A DNA stretch of 32,878 bases. Origin: an uncultured Methylobacter sp. GTDB taxonomy: Bacteria > Pseudomonadota > Gammaproteobacteria > Methylococcales > Methylomonadaceae. The first letter of the stretch is position 1, and each line of letters begins with the position of its first letter. The notes under the pieces were generated by a model, which ran no database searches, was not told where the DNA came from, and worked only from the letters and a program-made list of their open reading frames with translations. Shown here in pieces: positions 1-9,427 of this stretch. The stretch is taken from the NCBI GenBank assembly GCA_903832775.1, contig CAILCX010000022.1, positions 1-32,878 on the forward strand, given 5' to 3'. Made by a program: the position numbers and the translations under genes.

Positions 1-327
1 CTTATTCATTTTCCGCCTACCAAATTTCACAGCCACCTGAATCAATAAATTACCAAACTAAATTTTCAAATCAAAACAACCAATCCATTTAATTAAATAA
101 TTATTAAATATAACAATAGCTTAATAAAAAAACCAGCTGAAAGGGCCTTGACTTTATAATTGTAAATCTTTTCAATAACCTTATATCAACTGTGCATCCA
201 ATTTAAATCCAGCCAAACATTTGATGTGCAAAAAATCTACTTACTCTGTAGTTTTTATGATTTTTTCAATTATAATCAATTAACGCATTTTGCTTTTAAG
301 ACCAAAAAACCAGACTTCGTCAAAATC
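1..327. other. AT-rich upstream region of the HDOD-GGDEF gene
   Basis: No gene is seen here. The stretch is strongly AT-rich and contains one plausible promoter, listed separately, plus an in-frame GTG at 226 that could serve as an alternative start for the following gene. I see no repeats or RNA genes. Confidence 0.5.
148..176 (+). promoter_or_regulatory. Possible sigma70-type promoter of the HDOD-REC-GGDEF gene
   Basis: TTGACT at 148-153 is followed after 17 bases by TTCAAT at 171-176, a 5/6 and 4/6 match to the consensus. It faces the downstream gene. In AT-rich DNA such matches arise by chance, so this is a weak call. Confidence 0.3.
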
Positions 328-2226
328 ATGAATATAATATTTGAAGAACTCAAAGCTTCCGGCAATCTTCCTTCCCCCTCTGGAGTTGCCAAAGAAATCA
401 TGCGCCTCACTCAAAATTCGAACGTCACCATTGAAGAATTGGTGCATCAAGTCAAAGTTGATCCTGCATTAACAGGGCAATTACTTAAAATTGCAAATTC
501 TGCCTTTTCAGGCCGATCAGAACCCGTCATCGCTGTTAAAGATGCAGTGATCAGATTGGGCAGTAAAATCCTGTCGAGGTTAGCCCTATCTCTCTCGGTA
601 TTAGACTCAAATCGGATGGGTAGATGCGCCGCCTTTGACTATGATAGTTTCTGGTCAACTTCATTGCTTCGCGGACTCGCAATGCAAGCCATTTCAGTTC
701 ATCAAAGAACGATTGCACCTGAAGAGGCTTTTACAGTAGGTCTGATATCAGAAATTGGCCGACTGGCCTTGGCTCAAATTTACCCTCTTGAATACAGTCA
801 CTGCCTGGAATCCGATTCTGAAAATTTACTGATACATGAACAAATTGCTTTTGCTATCGATCATAACAAAATAACCCTGGCCATCTTGGAAGACTGGGGC
901 TTACCAGAAACCGTTATAGATGCAGTACAAATTTTCCAACAGTTCGACCCACAAACCTGTTTCCATAACCATCCGTCTGAAAAACTCGCCGCCCAATTAC
1001 AACTGGCATCGCTCCTGGCGGATGACCAGAACTTGAATTTGAATTTTCTGAGCATTCAATCATTATTAAATAGATTCGATATCAACAGCCTGCAATTTAA
1101 TGTTCTAAAAAAGCAACTTTTATCAGACTGGTATGAATGGGGAGAACTTTTATCAATTCCAGTCAGTAAAACCCAGGAATCAGTTAAAGAGAACGATCAA
1201 CTCCAAACCATTACTCTCGCTCATAATGAGAAATCAGGCTTAAGCATATTGCTGATAGAGGATGATAGAATTCAGCTGGAAATATTAAGCAGTTACTTGT
1301 CAAATCAGGGGCACCACATAACTACAGCTCAAAACGGTGAACAGGCATTAAAGAGCTTGTTAACGTCTACACCACAAATCATCATTACCGATTATAAAAT
1401 GGCGCCAATGGATGGACTAACCTTGTGTAAAACATTAAGGGCAAATAGTCAAACCCAACATATTTACCTTATCCTGATTACAGCCGATAAAGATATGACT
1501 ACGATGACTGAAGCATTTGCTGTCGGGGCAAACGATTTTATAAGAAAGCCGATTACTCATAACGAGTTAAATGCGCGAATTTTGGGAGCTCAACGGACCA
1601 TCCATCTACAAACTGAAAATAATATAAGACAAAAAGGCATCCAACGTCTTGCTTTCGATCTGGCGGCTACAAAACGACGCTTGGAAATGGTGGCCGCAAC
1701 CGACCAGCTAACCAGTCTGCCTAACCGCCGACATGCAATTACAATCCTTACTCAGGAATGGCAAAAGTATCGACGCCATAATCGCCCACTTTCATTATTA
1801 AGCCTGGATCTTGATCTCTTTAAACAAATTAATGACAATTTTGGTCATGCTACCGGCGACATGGTTTTAATCCATTTTGCAAATATCTTGCGCCAGTCTA
1901 TCCGAGCTGGCGATACTGCCTGCCGAATCGGGGGGGAAGAATTCTTGGTCATTCTTCCGGATACCGACTTGCAAACCTTGCGTATACTAAGTGAACGCAT
2001 CCGCAATATGGTCGAAAACAACCAACCCGAACAGCTATACTTGTCACGTTTAGTAACCGTCAGCATCGGCGCAGCAGTAGCAGATTTGAAAGTGGATGAG
2101 AACGGCTGGGAAAATACGCTCAACCGATCTGACCAGGCGCTTTATTCGGCAAAAACATCAGGGCGGAATAGGGTTAAAATTTTCGAAGACCTCCCTTCAG
2201 ACGCTCCTTTAAAGACTAAAAGTTAA
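328..2226 (+). CDS. HDOD - response regulator receiver - GGDEF diguanylate cyclase
   Basis: A cytoplasmic signalling protein of three fused domains. An HDOD domain covers about residues 5-200; it begins near NLPSPSGVAKEIM and contains the DPALTGQLLKIANS block. A receiver domain covers about 304-424, with acidic residues in LIEDD, phosphoacceptor D355 in ITDYKM, and the conserved T and K in LITAD and RKP. A GGDEF domain completes the protein, with GGEEF at 535-539 and an RxxD inhibitory site (RAGD) five residues before it. GGEEF with its I-site predicts active, product-inhibited c-di-GMP synthesis. I chose ATG at 328 because HDOD proteins normally begin about a dozen residues before the NLPS block. 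A GTG at 226 would add 34 atypical residues. Neither start has a clear Shine-Dalgarno. The gene stands alone, convergent with the next one. Confidence 0.88.
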   Translation: MNIIFEELKASGNLPSPSGVAKEIMRLTQNSNVTIEELVHQVKVDPALTGQLLKIANSAFSGRSEPVIAVKDAVIRLGSKILSRLALSLSVLDSNRMGRCAAFDYDSFWSTSLLRGLAMQAISVHQRTIAPEEAFTVGLISEIGRLALAQIYPLEYSHCLESDSENLLIHEQIAFAIDHNKITLAILEDWGLPETVIDAVQIFQQFDPQTCFHNHPSEKLAAQLQLASLLADDQNLNLNFLSIQSLLNRFDINSLQFNVLKKQLLSDWYEWGELLSIPVSKTQESVKENDQLQTITLAHNEKSGLSILLIEDDRIQLEILSSYLSNQGHHITTAQNGEQALKSLLTSTPQIIITDYKMAPMDGLTLCKTLRANSQTQHIYLILITADKDMTTMTEAFAVGANDFIRKPITHNELNARILGAQRTIHLQTENNIRQKGIQRLAFDLAATKRRLEMVAATDQLTSLPNRRHAITILTQEWQKYRRHNRPLSLLSLDLDLFKQINDNFGHATGDMVLIHFANILRQSIRAGDTACRIGGEEFLVILPDTDLQTLRILSERIRNMVENNQPEQLYLSRLVTVSIGAAVADLKVDENGWENTLNRSDQALYSAKTSGRNRVKIFEDLPSDAPLKTKS

Positions 2227-2230
2227 GGCG

Positions 2231-2254
2231 TCAAAAGAGACTTACCCCTTTTGA
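2231..2254. terminator. Hairpin between convergent genes, possible bidirectional terminator
   Basis: TCAAAAG at 2231-2237 pairs perfectly with CTTTTGA at 2248-2254 around a 10-base loop. It lies between the stops of the GGDEF gene and the DUF4062 gene. The stem is A/T-rich with no long U tract, so termination is uncertain. Confidence 0.35.
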
Positions 2255-2275
2255 AAGAATATAAATACTTAACGT

Positions 2276-3259
2276 TTATTGACCATTGGATTGCAATGGA
2301 AAATAGGGGGCTTTACCCAGCACCACACGAGCTTCATTGAAACTTTTTTTCGCCTCTGAACTGCAATGATACACGGATAAAAACGGTTTTATCTTGTCGA
2401 CCCCGGAAGATAATTCATCAAGCTTGTCTTTAAAGTCACTAAATGTTTCTGTAGCAAGCAGAGCGGCTCTAAACTGTCCGATAGTTATATTTCTATCTGA
2501 CAAAACCCTGAATGATTTATTTTGCTTAAGTGCTTCATTTTGTATGGCTTCATTTGCACCTTGTGGTTCCAACTGAATTAGTTCCAATACTTGATCCGGT
2601 TTAGGCTGGTCGCCCATGGAATTCATAGCGCGTTGTAAATTGGTATTGATAACACTTAGCGCCTCTATCTGCTTTGATAGTGTCAACAATTGCTCTTGAG
2701 TAGTCCTTAGCTGAAGTAATTCACCAAACAAACCCGCCCATTGTTCACGTAACCAAGCCATTCCATCAGAAACATGATCAAATGAATGAAATGGACTATT
2801 GTTTGAGCTTAAAAAAATCTCTTCAATAAGCTGAAAAATCCTCACCGAATCAGCATGCGCATATTCGACGTTTTCATTAGTTTTGTTTCGCAAATAGGTT
2901 TGATATTCAGCGTAAACTTTCACTTCTATCAAAATATATACGGGAATATTTCGAGAATATGCTGATTCCAGTTCTTTCTTGATTATGGCGTCATAACCTT
3001 CAAAAAACAATTCGCCCGTCTTATTCTCGACACCCGCTTTAAATCCGGAATCACCACCGATTACAAGTACATAGATATCAGCCTTGGTGACTTCGCGAGG
3101 CAAAAATCGATCAAATGGGGCATCCAGAGAAAACGAAATATCTGCTTTGTTTGAGGAAACGGACTGGTAACCCATAGTTTCAATAAAACAATCTACAGAA
3201 GATTGAACATGCTTCATGTCATAGTAAGCCGAACTTACAAAAACAGATGGTCGTGACAT
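2276..3259 (-). CDS. DUF4062 domain protein with C-terminal coiled coil
   Basis: A 327-residue protein. Residues 4-110 match the DUF4062 pattern: SVFVSSAYYDMKHV at the N-terminus, then ADIYVLVIGGDSGF (60-73) where family members usually have a D-I-Y-I-x-x-I-G-x-x-Y-G segment, and KELESAYSRNIPVYILIE (95-112). The fold is nucleotide-pocket-like and related to TIR/SLOG-type domains. In other bacteria it often precedes NTPase or repeat modules of defence-type proteins. No NTPase module is present here. Instead a leucine-rich stretch (about 177-215) looks like a coiled coil, followed by a helical tail. There is no membrane span. Function is unknown. It is monocistronic, with about 550 bp of gene-free DNA upstream; the recBCD operon lies beyond that. 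Confidence 0.75.
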   Translation of the reverse strand: MSRPSVFVSSAYYDMKHVQSSVDCFIETMGYQSVSSNKADISFSLDAPFDRFLPREVTKADIYVLVIGGDSGFKAGVENKTGELFFEGYDAIIKKELESAYSRNIPVYILIEVKVYAEYQTYLRNKTNENVEYAHADSVRIFQLIEEIFLSSNNSPFHSFDHVSDGMAWLREQWAGLFGELLQLRTTQEQLLTLSKQIEALSVINTNLQRAMNSMGDQPKPDQVLELIQLEPQGANEAIQNEALKQNKSFRVLSDRNITIGQFRAALLATETFSDFKDKLDELSSGVDKIKPFLSVYHCSSEAKKSFNEARVVLGKAPYFPLQSNGQ

Positions 3260-3812
3260 TTATTATTCCCTTAAACTTGGCCTGCTGCCAGAAAACTCAT
3301 CATTTAGGGTGGCTGTCGATACAGCCGATTACCCAAGATGCTCAAAAAAGCCGCCTTAGAACCGGATAGTAGCCTTAGTATAGCTATTTATTTTAACTTA
3401 ACCGATTAGTTTAAAGGGACTTAATTTTAAACTTGACCCCTAATGTTACCCAGTAATACGTTAAAGTAGCTATAGCTAAAGAACATCGAAGACTTACGAC
3501 CTACAGTTTTCAACGTTAAATTCAAATTGGAACTCACATGAAATTAAGTGGCGCTGTTGTTTTCCGAGCCTGTTTTTAAGGATCTTTCAGAGCTACGAGC
3601 ATATAGTATTTATGCCTGTCGCTTTCTGGCGGCCATTTGATTTAATGTCATTTTGGTAGCCATTTAATTTTCTGCTAAAGGTATTTGGCTAAAGCACTAT
3701 TAAATCGCATTATTCATCATTGTAATATCTAAGACTTCTTTTGTCAGCGCGGAGTCTAACAGGGAGGACTTTCAACGCTGTTTGACATGCTCGATTCGGA
3801 AATCACCTTGAT
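3260..3812. other. Gene-free spacer between recD and the DUF4062 gene
   Basis: No ORF with coding character is seen. The region holds a small perfect hairpin (GGCTGT / ACAGCC, 3311-3326) near the DUF4062 start, and a 27-bp-period direct repeat at 3627-3670 that may be an IS end (listed separately). Otherwise I see only AT-rich DNA with frequent stops. Confidence 0.5.
3627..3670. repeat. Two-copy direct repeat, possible degenerate IS terminal region
   Basis: TGGCGGCCATTTGATTT (3627-3643) recurs as TGGTAGCCATTTAATTT (3654-3670), matching at 14 of 17 positions with a 27-base period. Spaced short repeats of this kind occur at IS21-family ends, and the wording CTTTCTGGCGGCCA resembles such ends from memory only. 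No transposase remnant or second end was found, so this is a tentative relic. Confidence 0.3.
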
Positions 3813-5741
3813 TTATTGACACGTAGCCAATACAGCTTGATTAAAAATATTTGCCGCACTTTCCAGTAAGGTGAAATTTCCTTTTGCTCGGGTAATGCCG
3901 GTGTAAACCAGTTCCCGGGTCAATACCAGACTTCTGGTTTCCGGCAGAACCATCACCACATGATTAAACTCGGAGCCTTGGGATTTATGTACGGTCATCG
4001 CGAACGCCGTTTCCACATCCGGCAGACGCAGGGGCGAGATCCAGCGCATGCCAAACTCGTCGTCAGGAAATGCCACCCGTAGCTTATTGTTGCTATCTTT
4101 AAGCGTAATACCAATATCACCATTCATCAGACCAAGATTGTAGTCATTACGCGTAATCATGACGGGACGACCTTCATACCATAGCGCTGGTTTTTGATTG
4201 GAAAACAGCCACTGCTCTATGCGTTGATTTAGACCTGCCACACCCCATGGACCTTGACGTACAGCACATAAAACCTGGAAGGCGTCGAAAGCCTCAAGCA
4301 CCTGCTTTGCCCATTGTGGACAGTCATTTTGATCCGAAGGACGCTCTTTATTGATAACAGCACGATAATAACCATAGCCTTGATGCTGCGCTGGCTTACC
4401 GTCGTCCGACACTCCTGTATTTGCAGTTACCAAGCGCTTTAAGACTTCATCGGCTGGATGACTCAACACAAAGTGACTAAGATCTTTATATTTAACAGTA
4501 TCTTTTAAGATGGCTAGTGCGCGTTTAGCATCACCGTTATTGACAGCCCGGGCTAATTGCCCGATGCCGCTATGCTCATCAAAACGGTGGCTGTAGCGTA
4601 GCATGATGGTTTGTTGATTCAACGCAGTGCCAACTGTGGCTGGATTGCCAAGTATCGCTCCAGCAAATTGTTTAAGCCAATCCCTCGTTAGTTCATCATA
4701 AGCGGCGTTTTCAGCACCATGACATAAGTCACCCATTACCGAACCGGCTTCGACTGACGCCAATTGATCTTTGTCACCCAACAGTATTAGTTGGGCGGAT
4801 TCGGATAGCGCATCTAATAACGCTGACATCATCTCCAAATCAATCATCGACGCTTCATCGACAATCACAATATCAGCCACCAACGGATTATTCCTTTGAT
4901 GAATATAGCTTCGGGAATCATGGCGACTGCCCAATAAACGATGCAGAGTGTTGGCTTTTTTCGGGATGTGTTGTTTAATCTCGTCTGCAATATCAAGTTT
5001 TCCCAAGGCCTTACCAATCGACTCACTGACTCGCGCAGCTGCTTTGCCAGTCGGTGCAGCCAGTAAAATAGTCGGCTTACGCGTGTTATTCGATTCGATC
5101 TTAGCCAACTGAATCAACAAGGCCAGCAGCTTGGTCAAAGTAGTCGTTTTACCGGTGCCTGGGCCGCCGGTGATAATCGCAAAACGGGCACGAAGTGCCA
5201 ATACGCAGGCTATCTTCTGCCAATCGGGATTTTCTACGCTATCTGGAAACAAAGACTGTAATTGCTGTTGTAACGTTGCAGGAAGAGCATCCCTGACAGG
5301 TAACAAGCGTTCCTGAATGGCTACATTCAGAGTTTGCTGATATTGCCAAAATCGCCTTAAATATAATCGGTTGCCATTCAGAACCAATGGAGTACTGCCA
5401 TTTCCTGATCCGACTAACAATGATTCCCCTAGAGCAATTTGCCATTGTTCGAGGTTATAGGACTTAAAGAAGCATAAACAGTCGTCGGCTTCCGACTGTA
5501 ACTCATCGTCACTGGCGATAACCAGCGACAGTTTTGGTTGTTTACAAAGTTTTTCCAAATCCAGATACACTTCACCGCTACTTAATTGATGGCTGACCAA
5601 CGCTCCAGCCCAGAGCACCAGCTCACTAGCAGTAGAATTCTGGTCAAGTAAAAACAAGACAAAAGCCCTGTCCAATGGACTCAACCAACCACGACCAACC
5701 CATGATTTAATGCTTTCAAGAACTGATGATGGATCTGTCAT
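3813..5741 (-). CDS. recD: RecBCD exonuclease V, alpha subunit RecD
   Basis: The 5'-3' superfamily 1B helicase subunit of RecBCD, which unwinds and degrades double-strand DNA ends and feeds RecA loading in recombinational repair. It is 642 residues, against about 608 for the E. coli protein. Walker A GGPGTGKT is at 192-199, the Walker B/motif II box DEAS at 295-298, motif III GDKDQL at 322-327, and the C-terminal motifs TVHKSQGSEF and YTGITRAK are intact. The N-terminal 180 residues correspond to the RecB-contacting region. The ATG overlaps the recB stop as ATGA (5738-5741), so translation is likely coupled. It is the last gene of the recC-recB-recD operon. No strong terminator was seen after it. 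Confidence 0.96.
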   Translation of the reverse strand: MTDPSSVLESIKSWVGRGWLSPLDRAFVLFLLDQNSTASELVLWAGALVSHQLSSGEVYLDLEKLCKQPKLSLVIASDDELQSEADDCLCFFKSYNLEQWQIALGESLLVGSGNGSTPLVLNGNRLYLRRFWQYQQTLNVAIQERLLPVRDALPATLQQQLQSLFPDSVENPDWQKIACVLALRARFAIITGGPGTGKTTTLTKLLALLIQLAKIESNNTRKPTILLAAPTGKAAARVSESIGKALGKLDIADEIKQHIPKKANTLHRLLGSRHDSRSYIHQRNNPLVADIVIVDEASMIDLEMMSALLDALSESAQLILLGDKDQLASVEAGSVMGDLCHGAENAAYDELTRDWLKQFAGAILGNPATVGTALNQQTIMLRYSHRFDEHSGIGQLARAVNNGDAKRALAILKDTVKYKDLSHFVLSHPADEVLKRLVTANTGVSDDGKPAQHQGYGYYRAVINKERPSDQNDCPQWAKQVLEAFDAFQVLCAVRQGPWGVAGLNQRIEQWLFSNQKPALWYEGRPVMITRNDYNLGLMNGDIGITLKDSNNKLRVAFPDDEFGMRWISPLRLPDVETAFAMTVHKSQGSEFNHVVMVLPETRSLVLTRELVYTGITRAKGNFTLLESAANIFNQAVLATCQ

Positions 5742-8700
5742 GCACTTTCTCCCTGGAGAGCAGATCCTGAAAACAGGCTATCCATACTTTCAATCAAAAC
5801 TTTAGGCGGTTTAATTATTATTCGACCACCGGTCGAACCATGCGCACCTCGTAAAAACAGGTAAAGACCGCCGCCGACATGGCTATCATAATCGTAACTA
5901 AGACCAAGCCTTACTTTCAGCAAACGATGCAAGGCTAACAGGTACAGGGTACATTGCAGATCATAGCGTTTTGTTAACATTGCAGCTTCCATGACATCTT
6001 CTGTGTAGTCAGCATCATTATTACCCAGGCCATTAAATTTATAATCGGCGACATAGTATTGCTGGTTGTGGACAAAAACAAGATCGATAAAGCCTTTCAA
6101 TAGACCATTCAACTGACCAGGCAACAAGCAAGGACGAGGTCTCGCGGCAAAGGTATGGTTGGTAACCAAACGATCCAGTATTTTTACATTGACCTCATTG
6201 CTTCCGATAAGAAACTCGAGTTCAACTTGAAATTGATTAGGACCCAGGTCCGCCAAACAAGCAGACTTACCTTCAAGCAAGGGCATTGATAGCCATTGCA
6301 GCAGTGCCCCGGCAATAATTTCTCGCTTGTTATTCCATGTATCGTTAATAAAAATCTTATTGATCAATTGCTGGCGTAGCTCCGACGATTCCCGCATTAC
6401 TTTAAAACCTTGATAGGCGCACTGCTCCAATAGTTCATGAATTAACACCCCTGGACCTGCGCCTCTTGGCAAGCTATGAATGCCGGATAACGTTTTTGTT
6501 AATGATCTAACATTGATATCGGCTTCATCGCTCTGTTTGTCATCCCGAGATGTTTCAGGTACGGGCAATTCATCGCCCTGAATTACACCTTTAACTTCAG
6601 TTTGCAAGGCGCTGTAACTGGCTATCCACCAGTTATCAGCAATCCTGGCGGTTGACACTCTGGCTAAATCCAACATTTCCTGTTGTTGAGTAGGATAATA
6701 ATTATCCAGAGTCGACATGGGAAATGCTGCTAGCGTAATTGCTATGCAATCACCTTTAAGCCGAGTCAGATGGCTGATTAATTCACTGGCTGGTGTTTTT
6801 GCTTGCCAACCCAAAACATAGCCTATTGCGGACTTATCCAGTTGCGATTCTCTTGCACTACCCATTTTTACCGGTGCAATACCCAACCAACAAGCATGTT
6901 GCGCGCGGGTCATCGCGACATAAAGCAAGCGCAAATCTTCTTGGTGTCGCTCCCTGTCGCTCAAGGCTTTGATAGCCTCATCTTTACTCAAATCAATGAC
7001 TAAATGCTGATTCTCATCATGATATTTATAGTAGGCATTACGACCACTGACTTCCCTGAAACTACAGATAAAAGGCAAAAACACCAATGGATATTCCAGT
7101 CCTTTTGATTTATGGATAGTGATAATCTTGATCAGATTCGCGTCACTTTCCAGACGGATAACATTTTCATCGCTGACCTGATTGTTTTGATCAGCAATGG
7201 CCTCCGCCAAATGCCGAATCAAGGCTTGCTCGCCTTCTAGTTGACTGCTGGCTTGCTGAAGTAGTTCCGCCAGATGCAGAAGATTGGTTAAACATCGTTC
7301 ACCGTCATGATCGAGTTTCAGTTGTCTATGCAGCCCGAAATCATTGATCAGTTGCCGCAAGGTGGGCAAGATGCCATCTTGCTGCCACCGCTGCTGGTAA
7401 CTGATAAAACGTTCAAGTTGTTGCTCCCAACCGGGTTCATCCTGGGTGAGATGATGTAATGCCTGATAAGTCCAACCCAGAGTGGCTGTACTCAGTGCAG
7501 CACGCACCTTTCGTTCGTTTCGTGGATCGGCCATGGCTTTAAGCCAGATTAACAAGTCGCCTGCTGTGGCGGTTTCATAAATGGAATCACGCTCGGACAG
7601 ATAAACGCTGCGCAATTCTCTGCTTGCCAAAGCATTGCGCATGATTTTAGCTTCTTTGCCGGTTCGTACAAGAATTGCAATATCTTCGGGTTGCAAGGCA
7701 CGAAAAGTATCAGCCAATTTAAAGCCGGCAGCCCCCTCATTTGCCAAATTCAGCAAACGCACAATCTCGCTGGCGGTTACTTCTGCCATCTCATTACGAT
7801 ATGCTGGCAAACCGATTGGCTCGGGTAACTCGTTATGCCATAGTGTTAAAGCAGCTGCGGATTGTCCATTGACCACCCACTCCTCTTTTCGACCCTGCGC
7901 GTTAACCTGAATGAACGGCAACGGATCATCGGCTCCATTTTTAAAGCGGAATACCCCTTCGCCTTGATGATCAGCCTGAGAAAAAACCTGATTGACTGCA
8001 CTTACCAGCGCAATGGTGGAGCGATAATTGGTAGCTAGCGTGTAATGCCTACCGATTGTAACTTTATGGGCTTTAAGATAAGTATAGATATCGGCGCCCC
8101 TAAACGAATAGATCGCCTGCTTGGGATCGCCGATCATAAAACAACCTAAGTCGTTAGTTGAAGGGCTAGCATACAACCGCTCGAAAATCCGGTATTGCAC
8201 GGGGTCAGTGTCCTGAAACTCATCTATCAGCGCAACGGGGTATTGCTGACGAATTACGCTTGCCAGTTGTTCACCATTGGCACCCAGCAGAGCCTTATCC
8301 AGACGTGTCAACATGTCATCGAAGGTCATTTGCGCCAGACGTTGTTTTTCTATGTCATAGCGATTTCTTACCCAATGAATAGCATGCTTGATAAGTATTT
8401 CGCTGATACCCAATTCTTGTTGGGTATGACTGATGAAATCATCAAGGGCTTGAAAAGCCTCATGACTTAATTCAACAGCTTTGTCTTGATGTGCTTTGAC
8501 TAATCCCGACTGTAATTTTTGTGAGCCGAATTTTACCAGCGTATCAATATCGGGATTAATGCCAATTTTCGCCCATAAAGCCAGTTCCGCCAATTTGCTG
8601 TTAAATGTCGCCACCCGGTATTGGTTGCCATTTAACCAGAGATTGGCAGAGGCATTATTCAACACCGTCTCGATAGTCTTCTGGTTGTTTAACCAAAGAC

Positions 8701-9427
8701 TGCGGGCTTTCGTTTCAAGGCTGCGCCGATGTTGTTCCCAGTCCCCCCATATTTTAAAAACCGCTACTAGGTCTGCATCTTCACAGTCAAGCCCCCATGC
8801 TTCGGTTTCAGACAATAAGGGCTTAAGTAATTGAGTCAAGTCTTCAGGTGACTTTGCCAGTTTAAAGACAGCCGGACACGAGAATTCAGGTAAAGGATAA
8901 AAAAATGTCCGCCAATAATCGCGAACCACTTCGTTCAAAAGCTCGGCATCGTTAGTATTTACCTCCTGCCGGAACAGACTCCCGCTATCAAACGCATGTT
9001 GTTGCAACATGCGATTACACCAACTGTGTATCGTGTACACAGCGGATTCATCCATCCAGTTAGCGGCCAGTTCCAGACGACGGGCACAAGCGCCCCATTG
9101 ATTTGAGTCAGTATAATAAGCCCGCAGTTGTTCCAGAAAAGGATCGCTATCCACCGCTTGTTGACGAAAAAAGCGCGCTGTCTGGGTAAGACGGGCACGG
9201 ATACGGTCGCGTAATTCTTTGGTGGATGCCTCAGTAAAGGTAACAACCAAAATGTCAGGGGGTAATAACTCTCGTCTTGGCAACTCATTATCGGCAACAT
9301 GCCCAAGAATCAGACGGACATATAAGGCCGCGATGGTATAGGTCTTACCGGTTCCCGCGCTGGCTTCAATCAAGCGGGTGCCGGATAATGAAAAAGTTAG
9401 CGTATCCAGTGGCTGGGCGACGCTCAT
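5738..9427 (-). CDS. recB: RecBCD exonuclease V, beta subunit RecB
   Basis: The 3'-5' superfamily 1A helicase and nuclease subunit of RecBCD (1229 residues from the chosen start, near the family's usual 1180). Walker A ASAGTGKT is at 22-29. Further helicase motifs are ALIDEFQDTDP, GDPKQAIYSFRGAD, ATNYRST, IITIHKSKGLEYP and LLYVAMTRA. The C-terminal nuclease domain keeps its metal-binding signature, FIDLVF followed by VADYK, so the nuclease should be active. I chose ATG at 9427 rather than an in-frame start at 9487 because it forms an ATGA overlap with the recC stop (9424-9427), mirroring the recB-recD junction, and because MSVAQPLDTLTFSLSG matches the usual short lead into Walker A. Confidence 0.96.
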   Translation of the reverse strand: MSVAQPLDTLTFSLSGTRLIEASAGTGKTYTIAALYVRLILGHVADNELPRRELLPPDILVVTFTEASTKELRDRIRARLTQTARFFRQQAVDSDPFLEQLRAYYTDSNQWGACARRLELAANWMDESAVYTIHSWCNRMLQQHAFDSGSLFRQEVNTNDAELLNEVVRDYWRTFFYPLPEFSCPAVFKLAKSPEDLTQLLKPLLSETEAWGLDCEDADLVAVFKIWGDWEQHRRSLETKARSLWLNNQKTIETVLNNASANLWLNGNQYRVATFNSKLAELALWAKIGINPDIDTLVKFGSQKLQSGLVKAHQDKAVELSHEAFQALDDFISHTQQELGISEILIKHAIHWVRNRYDIEKQRLAQMTFDDMLTRLDKALLGANGEQLASVIRQQYPVALIDEFQDTDPVQYRIFERLYASPSTNDLGCFMIGDPKQAIYSFRGADIYTYLKAHKVTIGRHYTLATNYRSTIALVSAVNQVFSQADHQGEGVFRFKNGADDPLPFIQVNAQGRKEEWVVNGQSAAALTLWHNELPEPIGLPAYRNEMAEVTASEIVRLLNLANEGAAGFKLADTFRALQPEDIAILVRTGKEAKIMRNALASRELRSVYLSERDSIYETATAGDLLIWLKAMADPRNERKVRAALSTATLGWTYQALHHLTQDEPGWEQQLERFISYQQRWQQDGILPTLRQLINDFGLHRQLKLDHDGERCLTNLLHLAELLQQASSQLEGEQALIRHLAEAIADQNNQVSDENVIRLESDANLIKIITIHKSKGLEYPLVFLPFICSFREVSGRNAYYKYHDENQHLVIDLSKDEAIKALSDRERHQEDLRLLYVAMTRAQHACWLGIAPVKMGSARESQLDKSAIGYVLGWQAKTPASELISHLTRLKGDCIAITLAAFPMSTLDNYYPTQQQEMLDLARVSTARIADNWWIASYSALQTEVKGVIQGDELPVPETSRDDKQSDEADINVRSLTKTLSGIHSLPRGAGPGVLIHELLEQCAYQGFKVMRESSELRQQLINKIFINDTWNNKREIIAGALLQWLSMPLLEGKSACLADLGPNQFQVELEFLIGSNEVNVKILDRLVTNHTFAARPRPCLLPGQLNGLLKGFIDLVFVHNQQYYVADYKFNGLGNNDADYTEDVMEAAMLTKRYDLQCTLYLLALHRLLKVRLGLSYDYDSHVGGGLYLFLRGAHGSTGGRIIIKPPKVLIESMDSLFSGSALQGESA

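Noticed and set aside
8496-8834. Several 60-115 codon ORFs antisense or out of frame within recBCD
   Set aside because: They overlap well-supported recB, recC and recD coding sequence and have no ribosome binding site or recognisable domain.
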